Assembly: GCA_951640195.1 (NCBI GenBank)
Contig: OX621170.1
Location: 434,001 to 498,000 of the forward strand
DNA length: 64,000 nucleotides
Direction: 5' to 3'
Source of the DNA: Porpolomopsis calyptriformis
Lineage: Eukaryota > Basidiomycota > Agaricomycetes > Agaricales > Hygrophoraceae
Shown: in pieces, positions 22,648 through 33,931 of the stretch
Layout of the letters: each line of letters starts with the position of its first letter
Position numbering within the stretch: position 1 is the stretch's first letter
Program-made: the position numbers and the translations under genes
Notes under the pieces: model-generated
Database searches by the model: none
The model's input: the letters and a program-made list of their open reading frames with translations, nothing else
Told to the model about the DNA's origin: nothing

Positions 22648-23226
22648 GTGAGCCATTTTCAGGCTACCAGTCCTTCAGTACAGTTGGTGCTGGAGCCCAA
22701 TGGCACATCCACGAAGCCATCTTTGTTACCACAGGATACCACAGAGGCAAAGCTAGACAGTCTTCTTGACTTGTTGTTGGAGGCTGCCAGGAATTGTCCT
22801 ATTTGCTGGTATCGAGGCACCAATCACAATGCCCACTGGGCTTTCTACTGCCCATCCAACCTCTGTGGCTAGAATGATTCTTGGCAGAGGTTCAAGAAAA
22901 GCCTTAGGTTTTCTGAGAGCATTGTGTGTTTCCAATGCACAGTCCCCTTCAGTCCCCCCTGCAACCATCCACCTGCATCTGTGGGACAGACCAGTACAAA
23001 ATGCGAATACCCAGACATCCTGAAAGAACTTGTGTACCTAATTTATACTGGTGCTCCCCACACCCGTGAGCTTGTCTTTGCGGCAGTAGGTGTTCCTTTC
23101 CCAAAAAATATTTCATGTTATGCACATTGGCTTGGCCAAGTCAATCGTGCTCCAGGCAGCATTTTGAATTTGATAGAAGTCCTTGCAGCATATTGGATGT
23201 TGAGGTCCAAGGGTGTTCTTGCTTGA
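22648..23226 (+). pseudogene. C-terminal Cys-rich tail of a RecQ-helicase-like protein
   Basis: One frame runs from 22648 to the TGA at 23226, broken only by TAG at 22870-22872 where a Trp is likely. It shows CPICWYRG...HWAFYCP, SWQRFKKSLRF, VCFQCTVPFSPP and CEYPDILKELVYLIY. From memory this matches the cysteine-rich region that follows the helicase domain in repetitive RecQ-like helicases of Agaricomycetes, which are often mobile or subtelomeric. The helicase domain itself is absent to the left, so this is a 5'-truncated fragment. Confidence 0.5.
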
Positions 23227-23544
23227 TAACTGAGTATGTATCTACTTTCCAGTTGATTTCTCCCACTCTGAACCAGACAGAATAGCATATTATCTTGGTG
23301 CACCTTTGCTTCTAATATTAGGTAGCCTTCCTATTTGACAAGGTATTGAACCCATCATTAGACAACTTGTTAGTCTAATAAACTTTCAACTTTGTATTCT
23401 TTGTAACTATCAATTACATTTTAGTAGTGGTTAGTAAGCATTGTTGGTATTGTTTGGGTGGAGTTTTTTATTACTTATAATAGGTTGTAAGAGAGGGACA
23501 TAGAATACAAGGTGTATGTGCTAGCTAGAAGGTAAGGTGTGAGG
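23227..23544. other. Spacer, no gene seen
   Basis: No coding feature is recognised. It separates the RecQ-like fragment from the truncated left end of element H; the exact breakpoint of H could not be fixed more closely than about 23545. Confidence 0.35.
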
Positions 23545-25482
23545 CAGTAGGTGGAATTACTATGGGTAGCTAAAGATTATATCAAATTTGGATCTGAGGT
23601 TAGTCACTTCCAAACAGATCCTTTCAATGTGTCCACCTAGAGCTTCTATCTAGATATCTGTGTCAAAAACAATCAGGCCTCCTCAGTTATCTGACCCATC
23701 AGCATTCTATACAGGGATTGGGGTTTCCAAATCCTGAAGAGTAAATTTGTGACAAGTTGTGAAGGTCTTGTCCAAAAAGTTTCCAGAAGCTCCACTATCA
23801 ATAAGACACTTAGTGGGGACACATCAGCTAGTATCTGATGCTTTGATCCAAATGTCCATTGTAAGTCCAGAGTCACCTTTTTCAATCACACCAAGAATTC
23901 GAAATGGATTGCATAGGGTGGTGGTACATTGAGTAGAAAAGTCTGTAACATTTGGCATATCATCCAGACAAGCTAAAAACCCTGGGACTTCAAGTCTTTT
24001 GCCAACTTCTATTTTCAATCATCTAACTAATTCTGTATACCACATTTTGCCATATCTATTGAAGTTTGGCTCACTGCCAATGTAGTGGGTGAGCTGATAT
24101 CCTCCAAGTGGGGCTTAGTGGAAATGATGCATATGTCTCAGCCTCATCCTCATCCTTGTTGATAACTGCCTCTGCCTTGATAATATCCTCCTCGATATGA
24201 GGAAGAGGTATCAGGTAAATTCTTCTCATCAGAGGCAATTCAATTGGGGCAGGTGTTCACCCAGTGTCCAGGTAATCCACAATAGTAACAGTTTCCACAC
24301 AGGATTGTAAGGGTCAAAGAGGAAGACTCTTCCTTTTTAATAGTTGGGGCTGCTAATGTTGAATGGGTTGCTGTTACAGCCACAGTTGATCCTCAGGCAG
24401 GAAAGGGATTTGGATATTGTTGTTGGGATATAGAGGATTGTTTCTGTGAGGCTAAGATGTCTTTTTGATATTGGTAATGTGTTGTAACATCTTTCCATTC
24501 TTGAAGGGTAGTAGGAACAGTGGGGAGTTGGTAGACGTATTCAATAAACTTGCTGTCAAGTCTAGCTTGGTAAAGGTCAATGAGAGTAGCATCATTAAAA
24601 CCAGTGTCAACCTGTAAAGTGCCAAAGTGCAGGTTATATTCTTCAATCTTCTTTCTTCCCTGTTGGAGATTCTTAATATCATTACAAGCATAGGACTGTC
24701 TGTTAATTCCTTCAAATGCAGTTCAGAATCGAATGATGAATGCAGCCCAAGTAGTAGCTAGGCCAGTCCATCCTACAGTCGTCATGTCTGTCATCTCCTT
24801 GGCAGCCCAGGTTTGAGCCATGGTTCCTTTTATGAATAAGAGGGCAAAGGGAATCTTGTATTCATTGTGATAAGGTTTTCCCATAAAATACAATTCACAG
24901 CTGTTAATGAATTTGTCAATGTCCTGCTGTCAACCAGTGAACTCATCTGGTTTAGCCATCTTGATCTTGATGGTAGGGACTGCAGGGGCAGGGGGTTGTG
25001 GTTGCAGTGGGGGCTAAGCTTGAGTAGCAAGTTGTTAGTGAAGATCTTGAATGTCTACCACCTGTTGCATATTGGTAGTTTGGAGAGTGGCAATCTCTCT
25101 CTGCATGTCATTCATAGCTGTGAGGATGTCAGTGAGGTTGGGGGTAGGGGGATTAGCATGAGAACCCATTAGTGGTGGTGAAGGTGAAGGTGAGGTTAAA
25201 GGTGATGAAGGTTGAGTTGGTTGTTGAAATGGAAAAGGTTGATACCTGACAGTTGGTGGGGTAATGGGACATTATGACTGGGTGGCAAGTAATCTTGCTG
25301 TTTCACTTCAAGTTCTTCCTAAGTCTTATGAAGGATTGGGTAATAGAGGAGCTTAACTAGCTTCTTCATTTGGATCTGGGAAGATTCATGTTTGAGTATA
25401 AAGTAAAAGCAATAAAGGATTGGTTTCAGAAGACTTGTAGAAGTCTTTGTTATCATTGTCCAGTGTGAAGATAAAGGTGAAT
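23545..25482 (-). pseudogene. Gag and protease remnant of element H (outermost nest element)
   Basis: Read on the minus strand this is a gag (poly-Pro/Gln, TGRQQDVDKF-like and CCHC regions degraded, about 25480-24040) followed by a protease segment (MKIEVGKRLEVPGFL, CLIDSGASGNF, LETPIPV). It matches the corresponding parts of E and C but has many stops and AT-shifted codons. It ends near 23545, so RT to the 3' LTR are missing. The matching 5' LTR and leader lie 28 kb away at 53442-53906, separated by nested insertions. The last five bases TGAAT (25478-25482) are the left target duplication of element G. Confidence 0.75.
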
Positions 25483-25509
25483 TGTCCAGCGTTTCTCTCA
25501 TTGCAAGAT

Positions 25510-26065
25510 CTTGCTGAGACTGGAGGAAGTCTTCCCGAGTGAGTCGTTCAGCTCGATGACTTTCTTCTACGAGTTTGACAATGATGGCATGGGTGGTAAC
25601 ATTGTAGCAGTCTACCCATGTTCGCTTCTTTTGTCATTGGAGCTCCCAAAGTTTGAGCTCACTTTTGTCCCAATGGTTCTTCCAAAATATGATACTTTCT
25701 GGTAGCAACTTGTTCTCGGCTTGTAGGGTGTCACGCTCTTGACAGAGTTCTCGGTTCCAGTTGCTGACGCTGTTGCTGTGAACCGTGAGGCAGGAGATGG
25801 TAACGGCAGGATCTTCAGGAGGAGGGGTTCATCCTTTAAAGAAATCTTCTGCGCAAGCGTGAGCCTGTCGACGCAATTGTCAGGGAGAGGAAGTAGTGGT
25901 GGAGGGACTGGGGGTAGGGGAACGGATGGCAGATGAAAGGATTCGTCCAGTACGTTGGATGGCAACTTGAGGAGAGGGAGATTGTGTGGCAGGCATCTTC
26001 AAGTGAGTAGCAGTTGTTGAAGTGTTTGTTGGAGGTGGGTGAAGGATTGGATGGAGTTGTATCAA
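25510..26065 (-). pseudogene. Third ORF of element C, downstream of the chromodomain
   Basis: It starts MPATQSPSPQVAIQRTGR and is followed by a serine/proline-rich segment, then a helical stretch (NRELCQERDTLQAENK) and TWVDCYNVTTHAIIVKLVEES. It matches the ORFs at 36097-36843 and 43093-43700. It carries internal stops, and the C-terminal part is cut by the deletion joint. Function is unknown; the predicted coiled-coil is discussed under the E and F copies. Confidence 0.7.
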
Positions 26066-26094
26066 TGACTCTGAGTTTATAAGCGTCTCTCAGA

Positions 26095-26932
26095 TCTAAG
26101 AATAGAGTTCAAAAAATGGACAGCCGGAATGATGACAAATGAGTTAAGTCACTGTTTGAATTGAGTCTTCGTAAGTCTTCACAATTTCCTTGGTGTGTCA
26201 TAAGACGTTTGATTGTTCTTCCCAAGTGGCTTCTTCGATCAGATAACCTTTCCATTTGACCAAATACTTTCATTGGCGTTTAGCTCCGGAGTGTTGAAGA
26301 ATAGATTCGACTTCATATTCTTCTTCATTCTCGATCAGATCTGGGGGAGGTCAAGATGTATCAGTGATATCAGGGTGGAGCAACTTATCTTCAACATTTG
26401 GTCTCAGGAGTGATACATGAAAAACTGGGTGGAGCTTCCAAGTTCCAGGGATATCGATAAGATATGCAAGATCCAATACTTGTTTTAGAATCTTGAATGG
26501 TCCAGTTCTTCGGTTATCTAGCTTCTTGGTGGGTCGAGTCATCTTGATGTTCTTGGTATCTAACCAAACCAAATCTCTGACTTTGAAGGAGGGAGAGAGT
26601 TTCCATTTTCAATTGGCATACTTCTTTATTGATTCTGTGGCGTGTGATAGTGATTTGCCAGCATTCGTCTGAGCATGTGTGAGATGTTTGTGAAAGGTGT
26701 TTGCTGTGGGGATGTTACTTGGGGATTCAATAGTGATTGGCAAATGAGGGTGATGGCCATATTCTAAATAGAAGGGTGATTGTGAAGTGGTGGAGTGTTG
26801 TCGATTATTGTAAGCAAATTTGGCGGAAGCCAGCCATTCGGACCAGTTGTCCTGCATAAAGTTGGTATAGAACCGTAGGTAGACCTCAAGTTCTTGGTTC
26901 ATTTGTTCAGTCTGACCATCGGTTTCAGGATG
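26095..26932 (-). pseudogene. pol: Integrase C-terminus and chromodomain of element C
   Basis: This segment continues the integrase of 48036-50830 after removal of element B: STAY joins HPETDGQTEQ. It holds the catalytic Glu region (NQELEVYLRFYTNFMQD), the GPF module (TGPFKILKQV, HPVFHVSLLRP) and a chromodomain (YEVESILQHSGAK, KYLVKWKGY). Several TGA/TAA codons break it. Chromodomains of this class direct integration to heterochromatin marks. Confidence 0.85.
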
Positions 26933-26937
26933 ATAAG

Positions 26938-27294
26938 TGTCAGATATATTTTTTCTTTTTCCTTTGCTCGTCTATTCCTATTTACACCAGACAGTTTACA
27001 TCAATAACCACTTAGCCACCCAAGCTCCGCTTAGTAATAGAAGGTGACCAAGCCATATCTATATTTAGTCTACCATCACTCTCCTTACCTACATGACTCA
27101 TCCATAGTCATTACGACTCACATGTAGTCAGTATGACTCATACTTAGCTAGTATATAAAGCTAGCAGTAGATAGACTTAGGATAAGTCTGTTTCTTTCGT
27201 TAACACCCCAATCAGTAGTCTTCCAACCCTTTAAAACCCTACACCCAGAGCCTGAAGTAAAACCTTGTGATCAACCCTAGACTGCCATCTAACA
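26938..27294 (+). repeat. 5' LTR of element B (357 bp)
   Basis: It begins TGTCAGATATATT and ends CCATCTAACA. TATATAAAG near 27150 is the likely TATA box, and AAGTCTGTTTCT (27184-27195) lies about 30 nt further on and is complementary, with one mismatch, to the leader AGAAACAGATTT at 27295-27306. Confidence 0.92.
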
Positions 27295-27306
27295 AGAAAC
27301 AGATTT
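27295..27306 (+). other. Primer-binding site of element B, self-complementary to its R region
   Basis: AGAAACAGATTT directly follows the LTR. It pairs with AAGTCTGTTTCT in the LTR (11 of 12 positions). Compared with the E/F family site AGAATCAGACTT, a T-to-A change here is matched by an A-to-T change in the LTR partner, supporting a real base-paired interaction. Confidence 0.6.
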
Positions 27307-27474
27307 CCTTCTTGCTCACTCCACGCTATACAACCTCTACTCTGTCTGGCCAGCACTGAAGGTCTTCACCCACCAGATCACTTTCACCACCCAGACATCA
27401 ACATCAATTAGGCTTGCTCTTTCCCCTTGTATTCCCATCAAGCCCCCCAATATCCAACTGCCACCATTCCACCA

Positions 27475-29359
27475 ATGGTTTTGACTCGTTCATTATCCAC
27501 TATCCCTCACCCTGCTATCCCTCCCTCCCAGGAAGGCTCTCTCCCTCCTGTCCCAGCTCCCTTCCATGACGAGACGGTTGACCCTACTCAAGAAGAAGAA
27601 CAAGAATAAGAACAAGCAGGTCCCTCTCACTCAAAAGGGAAAGGTCAAGCTGAGGATAATGATGAGGATGGAGAAGAAGATCCACATGTAGCCTTCGAAA
27701 CCATGAAGCAGGATTATCAACAATTCCTACAGGTCCAACAGGACCAAGTGCAAGCAAGTCATAGAATCGAACAACAACTTCAAGTATTAATGGCCAACCT
27801 CATAGGCCCCCAACCTGTCCCTGCCCCTGCCCCTGCCCCTGCCCCCACCAAGATCAAGATGAACCCTCCTGACGAATTCTCTGGTGATCCCACCAAGCTT
27901 CACAACTTCCTGTGTCAAGTGAAGCTGAACCATTTGGGACGACAAGGAATCTCAGAGGCTAACAAGATTATCTATGCCTTGTTGTTTATGATCGGAGGAA
28001 ATGCAGAACCATGGGCTGAGCATCAAGTAGATGCTTACACAACGTTGAACTGGGTTGGTACTGATTGGGCTGTCTTTGAACAAGCCCTTGCCTGAGACTT
28101 TGGAGACTTGGACCCCAAGTCAACTGCTCAACTGAAGATCAAGGACATTGTAGAAGGCGTGAGGGATCTTGGGGGAGATTCCTCTTGTTCATCCAAGGGG
28201 TATCGGAACATGTAGGAACTGATTCAGTAATCAGATGATGATGGACAAGGGTTTCAAGCTTATGAAAGCTTGATATATTGGGTAGGAAGGGAAGGTATGT
28301 ATTGGGGAAGGTGTGTCTGTCTTCTTTAGTGATTATCTACTTGATATATATAGAGGAGGTGAATAAAGGAACTTCTTGTAGGTATGTGTACAAAGGATAG
28401 TTCCTTTGTAAGAATATGTGAGTAGAAATTAGGTAGATAGGTGAAAGGAAGATAGGAAAAGGTAGATAAGATAAGGAAAACAAAGAAAAGAGACTTTCCA
28501 ATCAGTCTGAGGTGTTTCCGAAGGAGTTCGTGTTTTCAGAAGTTCTCCAGTTAGAGGTGGACGTTATTGGAACATTTATCAGAAAGTCGGAAGGGTTGGG
28601 TTTTGGGATATGTGTATACAGATTTGGTGAGGTTGAGCTTGTGTGTGATGGAAAGGTTTTCCATTCGTAGGGAGAGTGGATCTCCTACAATGTCAAGCAG
28701 TTCAACAAGAGTGCAGAGGAGTACAACATCAATTTCAATCGATGGGCCCATGATACTGGATATGGACAAGAAGCTTTGATAACTTTATCTAAAGACAGAC
28801 TCAACCCCTCCCTTTCGTGACAGATCTACCTTTCAGATCATCAACCAACCACCCTCTTCGAATGGCAGTCTCGTGCTGCAGAACTTGATAGGAGACATCG
28901 AGAATTTCTGGCTAGAACATCTTCTAAGCCCCAGACTCGCAACACTTGCATCACCAACACCCCCTACTGACAAGGACCACCTGCTGGTCCCTCCACCTAT
29001 TCCAACCCTGCTGCCCCCAGAATCAAACAAGAAGAGAAGCCTGCTTCACTAGGAGGAATTCCCAAAGGAGCATGTTTCAACTGTGGACGATTTGGCCACT
29101 TTGCCAGTTCTTGTCCCAATGCTCCTAGGACGAGTACTTCTGGTTCTGGAAGCCACTCCTTCACCCCAGCAGCAAGAGGTCGTGGAGGAAAGAAACCTGG
29201 TTGAGGGAGAAATGTTCGAGTTCTGGAGACCTCAGCCTCAATTGAGGAAGTTAACTCCAATGAAGATTCTCATCAAGACTTCGAGAAGTGTGGTATCATC
29301 AACTGGGAGCCTAAGAGGAAAGAAGAGCTGAAGAGAGCTTTGGAGAAACAGGGTTTTTG
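27475..29359 (+). pseudogene. gag: Gag of element B with a 0.5-kb insertion
   Basis: From ATG at 27475 (MVLTRSLSTIP) it runs through an acidic stretch, a helical Gln-rich part, a PAPAPAPAP linker and the capsid-like region (PDEFSGDPTKLHNFLCQVKL, MIGGNAEPWAEHQVDAY). A TAA at 27607 region and TGA near 28093 interrupt it. Sequence 28170-28677 is an insertion. Gag then resumes (NKSAEEYNINFNRW) and contains the zinc knuckle CFNCGRFGHFASSCP near 29080-29120. It ends at TGA 29357-29359 (KQGF end, as in E and F). Confidence 0.8.
28170..28677. mobile_element. Unclassified 0.5-kb insertion in gag of element B
   Basis: Both edges carry GGATCT (28164-28169 and 28678-28683), consistent with a 5-6 bp target duplication. 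The gag reading is sensible only when this piece is skipped. Its ends (TGGGGGAGATT and TAGGGAGAGT) do not form clear inverted repeats. It contains CTTGATATATATAG and GAATAAAGG, so an old LTR is possible. No coding sequence is recognised. Confidence 0.45.
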
Positions 29360-30476
29360 AACAGTCCAGACAATAGCTTGTGTGTTGCGGACTCCTTTTC
29401 TATGTGTACTACTACCCCTATGCAATCTATTTCTCAAATTCTTGGTGCACTTGATTCGAGTGAAGAAGCTTTAACCATACCCCTTTGGTTGGAAACCACA
29501 GACACTGGTAGACGAATTGCCACCAGTGCATTGATAGACTCTGGCACCTCTGGATGCTTTATAAACTGGAACTTCATGCAGGAGCGCGATATCCCTTTTT
29601 ATCGATTGGAAGGACCAATCCCCATGCAGAACGCAGATGGGACAGACAACCAAGGAGGTCCCATCAAATATGCTGTAGACCTGTGGATGGAGATGCCAGA
29701 TTTTCCTAGGGAACGAACCCATTTGGAAGTGACAAATTTAGGAGATATGATACAGGTTATCCTTGGCTACCCGTGGCTCAAATGTAACAATCCCCTGGTT
29801 GACTGGAAGGCTGGAACACTGACTTCACGTCAGACTGTGGCCCCAACCAAGACTTCTCAGGCTGGAGTGATAGTGTCACAAGTAGGCTCTACGTTGAATG
29901 GCAACTCCTACGCCAAGATTATCAGATTAGTCTCACTGGGAGACCATGCAAGACCCACTACCATGGAGGAAGATATGAAGAAGTATGTGCTGAAGAAATA
30001 CTGGAGGCACTGGAAGGTGTTTATGAAGACTACCTTCGATGAACTTCCCCCACGATGACCAGAATTTGACCATGCGATCGATCTTGAACCTACCTTTAGA
30101 CCCAAGATCGGAAAGGTGTACAAACTCACTGAGTACAAACAGGGAAAGCTGAATGAATTCCTGGAGGAACAACTTGCAAGCGGACGAATACAATGATCAA
30201 ACTCCAAACAAGCTGCCTCATTCTTCTTTGCTCCCAAAGGTGAAGAAGTTAATGCCCAAGGACAAGACGCTGGACTATGTCCAATCCAGGACTATCGCTA
30301 TCTGAATGCTCACACAATCCCAGATGCCTATCCCTTACCTCTCATCTCTGAGATTATTTAACAGACCAAGTTATCAGAAGCGGAACTGTTCACAGTCATG
30401 GATATCTGATGGGGCTTTAACAATATTTGTATTAAAGAAGGAGATGAATGGAAAGGAGCCTTCAACACTCGACGAG
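29360..30476 (+). pseudogene. pol: Protease and N-terminal RT of element B
   Basis: An open frame of 233 codons to TGA 30056-30058 includes the aspartic protease motif SALIDSGTSGCF (about residues 56-67) and the conserved spacer ILGYPWLKCNNP. After the TGA (Arg expected) the RT N-terminus continues with LNEFLEEQLASGRIQ, ASFFFAPKG and PIQDYRYLN, with further stops, as far as FNTRRGL. Element E is inserted there at GGCTG (30477-30481). Confidence 0.85.
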
Positions 30477-30481
30477 GGCTG

Positions 30482-30870
30482 TGTTATGGATGTAAATTTT
30501 CACTTTCTCTCTATGTTAGTCATTGTTGCTTAGTCGGATAGGTCTTATCTTTGCTTGGGATTCCCCACAGTCTCGCATCTTTTCATATATCCTAGATAGG
30601 ACACATTTCATTTCCGACAATCATGTTTCATCTTTTCACATGCTCCGAGTCTTCTATCATGCTTATCTCTACTCGTTGCATGTACTCCTTGTGTAAACAC
30701 TGACTCATCCGCAGTAGCGTAGTCAGTATATAAACCCCTAGTTAGTCGTACTCAGACTTTAAGTCTGATTCCTCATTAGCAACCCAATAACTAGGACTTG
30801 AGACATTATCATCGTCTTGGGACAGAGCTCTCCGAAGTAAAACCATCTCATTGACAACCAGTTTATAACA
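30482..30870 (+). repeat. 5' LTR of element E
   Basis: It begins TGTTATGGATGTAAATTTTC (TGTCACAGACG in the 3' copy) and ends CCAGTTTATAACA. TATATAAACC near 30727 is the TATA box. AAGTCTGATTCC (30761-30772) is complementary to the leader AGAATCAGACTT at 30871-30882 except at the last pair. Confidence 0.93.
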
Positions 30871-30882
30871 AGAATCAGACTT
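30871..30882 (+). other. Primer-binding site of element E, self-complementary to its R region
   Basis: AGAATCAGACTT follows the LTR directly. The same sequence follows the 5' LTRs of F (31542-31553), C (52330-52341, minus) and H (53473-53484, minus). It pairs with AAGTCTGATTCC in the LTR about 30 nt after the TATA box. Confidence 0.62.
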
Positions 30883-31141
30883 CCTTCTTGCTCTCTCCCC
30901 TCTACTTGATCCACCCTTATCTTCACACTGGACGACAATGATGAGGACCTTTACGATCCCTCTGAGCAGAACAACCCTCTTTCTCAATCGCTCTACTCAC
31001 AAACCCGAATCTTCCCAGACCCCAACGAGGAAGCTAGTCAAGCTCCCCCTCTGCCAAGTATCTCACAAACTCTAGGAAGAACTCGAAGTGAAACAACTCG
31101 CTTACTCGCCGCCACCCAGTCACAACGTCCCATCACTCCCC

Positions 31142-31541
31142 TGTTACGGTCAGAATTTTCTTTTCTTTTCTTTATCTAATCACATGTAAACCTATCTCTT
31201 ATCTTGGGATTCCCCATACTTGTCGATGGGATTCCCTATTGCCTTTCTCTGGGATTCCCCACTACTCTACCTATATGCAGACATACTTCATTTCTGTTAC
31301 GTTTCAACCCCTTATGATTCGTCATCGATCACGATGACTCATTCTTATCTCTACCTCATGTTATGTCGCACTGACTCACACAGATAAGTAGTCAGTATAT
31401 AAAGAGTACCTCTTGTACGTATCAGACCTTAAGTCTGATTCCTCGTTAGCCTACTCATAACAAGGACTTGGAACCATACCCTATATCTCTTGGGACAGAA
31501 CACCTGAAGTAAAACGCATTCCGAACAACTGGTTTATAACA
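31142..31541 (+). repeat. 5' LTR of element F (400 bp)
   Basis: It begins TGTTACGGTCAG and ends GGTTTATAACA. TATATAAAG occurs near 31397 and AAGTCTGATTCC at 31431-31442. The PBS-like AGAATCAGACTT follows at 31542-31553. Confidence 0.93.
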
Positions 31542-31990
31542 AGAATCAGACTTCCTTCTGGTTCTCTCCCACTTGCTTATCCAAACACTCTTCATCACTG
31601 TGATCATCAACATCACCCTTTTGACTTCTACCCATTTCCATCCTGGCTTCTACCGACAACTCAGACGTTGAAGAACAATACGAAGACCCTCTCTCAAGAT
31701 CGACCTTTTCAGCTACAATTCGAGATCAAGAACCATCCTTTTCTTCCGCTCTCGAAGAAACATTAGCTACTCCTACCCCCGCCCCTGCTCCTGCTCCTCT
31801 AGGACTGCGAACTTGATCGAGAACAAGAGGACTCTTCTCTTCATCTTCAGCCCCAGCAACAAGACCAGTTTATCAACGAACTGCTACCCCACCAGGACGA
31901 TACGGTTCTCTCTATTCCCAACTTTCTTCTGCGACATCAACACCAACACCAACAGCTCCAGCAACTCCACAACAGCCGACATCCACCAAC

Positions 31991-33154
31991 ATGTCAGGAA
32001 TGCCCACCAATGCCCCCACCAACCCCCCTGCCATTGACATCACGACCTTGATGGCCACCGTTCACCAACTTGAACAAACCATCACCCAACAACAACAGCT
32101 GATCACCCAGCTCCAACAACAACAACAACAGCCTCAACCTCCTCAACCCCCTCAGCCACCCCAACAACCTCCCTTGCCTCAACAACCCACTCCCCCCTCC
32201 ATCAAGATTGCCAAACCCGATGAATACGACGGGTCTGCAGCCAAATGCCTCAACTTCATCCAGGCTTGTTGTCTAGTCCTTAACGACAGCCAATGGTCCA
32301 ACAGACAGAAAATCACTTATGTCTTGTCGTTCATGAAGATCGGTGTCGCCCAATCATGGGCTCAACAGCAGACCCAAGAATTCAAACGTACGCTATGGGT
32401 TGGAGCCGACTACGAGGATTTTATGGAGGAGCTCGAGGAATGTTTTGGAGATGTTGATGTGAGAGCGACAGTGCAGGTCAAGATTCAAAAGGTAACCCAA
32501 GGACTTTCTACTGTGGACAATTATAATGTACAATTTGGAGCTCTCGTGGACGAAACTGGTTTCAACGACAACGCACTCAAAGTTTTCTACCGGAACAGCC
32601 TCAATCCCGGAATTCTCAAGAAAATCTATGCTCTTGACCCCATCCCCGCCACCCTCAACGCTTGGAAACGAAAAGCTTCCATCTTTGACCGACAACGTCT
32701 TGAACTTGCACTTGAGCGTCATGCCGCTCCCCGGAGTAACTACTATGCTCCCAGGGAGACCATGGCTTGAACGACGACCTGAACTCCCTCCTCTGCTCCT
32801 GTCAAACAGGAGACAACTTCCTCATCATCAATATCGCGTGTTCCGCGAGGCAACTGCTATCGCTGCAGAGAACCAGGCCATTGGGCAAACAAGTGTCCAA
32901 ATACCCCTCTCACCTCTTCTTCGTCAGCACGCCCATCGAGTAGTGCCTCTGCCGGACAACAATGAGGAAGACCAACCACAGGGCGAGGTCGAGGATGAAA
33001 CATTCGAGGAATCGAGATGGAACGAGTCGACGAAGTGGTTTCCCCAGCTACTACAGAGGAAACTATTTGAGTGGTGGACAACTGCAGGATCAATCACTGG
33101 CCGAAAGAGAGAAAAGCTCAGCTCATCAAGGAACTGAAAGAACAGGGTTTTTAG
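31991..33154 (+). pseudogene. gag: Gag of element F
   Basis: ATG at 31991 opens a frame through a Gln/Pro-rich segment (residues about 30-70, with QQQQQQ) and the capsid-like region (AKPDEYDGSAAKCLNFIQAC, SFMKIGVAQSWAQQQTQEF, KVTQGLSTVDNYNVQFGALV). TGA codons at 32768-32770 and a few codons later stand where Arg (CGA) is expected. The zinc knuckle CYRCREPGHWANKCP follows near 32857-32901. The frame ends at TAG 33152-33154, in a position equivalent to the gag stops of B and E. Pol is in the -1 frame relative to gag. Confidence 0.85.
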
Positions 33155-33931
33155 GAAGTCCGAATGCTTTGCCTACCGTTACGGACGGATCTACTCAAGA
33201 ATGTACCACCACTCCATGCAATCTATTTCGAATTCTGGGTACTCTTGAAGAAGGCAATCTCGGACTCATTTTGAATGTTTGGATTGAAGCTACCGACACT
33301 GGTCGACATGTTCCGGCCACTGCTCTGGTTGATAGTGGAGCCTCTGGAAATTTCGTGGACGAATCCTTCGCAACTCGCCACAATTTTACTCTAACACGAT
33401 TGGAAACCCCAATCCCTGTATGGAATGCCGATGGATCTGAAAACCGAGGAGGACCCATCGAGAACGATATTGATATTTGGTTAGAGGCTCCTGGAGGACA
33501 CAATGAATGGATCCGATTGGAAGTGACCGATCTCGGACCTAAGATGGATATTATCCTCGGCTTCCCATGGCTCAAAAAGCACAACCCCAACATCGATTGG
33601 AAAGAGGCAACACTGGCTCTGGATAGCAAAGATTTCCCTCTTCCACAATGGATAGTGAACGATGTGGAGTCACTGGGAATGGAATCGGTCATGCTGGCCA
33701 TGAATCGATGCGTATTGAAGTCGGATGAATCCCAAGCCAGCACGGTGGAAGAAGATATGCGAAAGTTTGTACCAGAGGTATATTGGAAAGGCTATTCTAG
33801 TGTCTTTGCCAAAGAATCCTTCGACTGCCTTCCACTGCATTCGGAATTCGACCATGCCATAGAACTGGATGAAACTTTTAGACCAGTCAAGGGCGCGAAA
33901 TATGCAATGTCCCCTCTTGAGATGGATCACT
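33155..33931 (+). pseudogene. pol: Protease of element F, fused at a deletion to RNase H
   Basis: The protease frame is open: TALVDSGASGNFVDESF (Asp-Ser-Gly active site), PIPVWNADGSENRGGPI, IILGFPWLKKHNP, then the linker EEDMRKFVPEVYWKGYSSVFAKESFDCLP. It continues to SPLEMD, which in E is the start of RT, and then breaks off at 33931 with a shift into the frame of the next segment. The RT palm including the YIDD box is absent. Confidence 0.88.

Noticed and set aside
31994..32722. Leucine-rich and other open frames antisense to gag of element F
   Set aside because: They mirror the Gln/Pro-rich repeats of gag; gag has the zinc knuckle and conserved capsid motifs.
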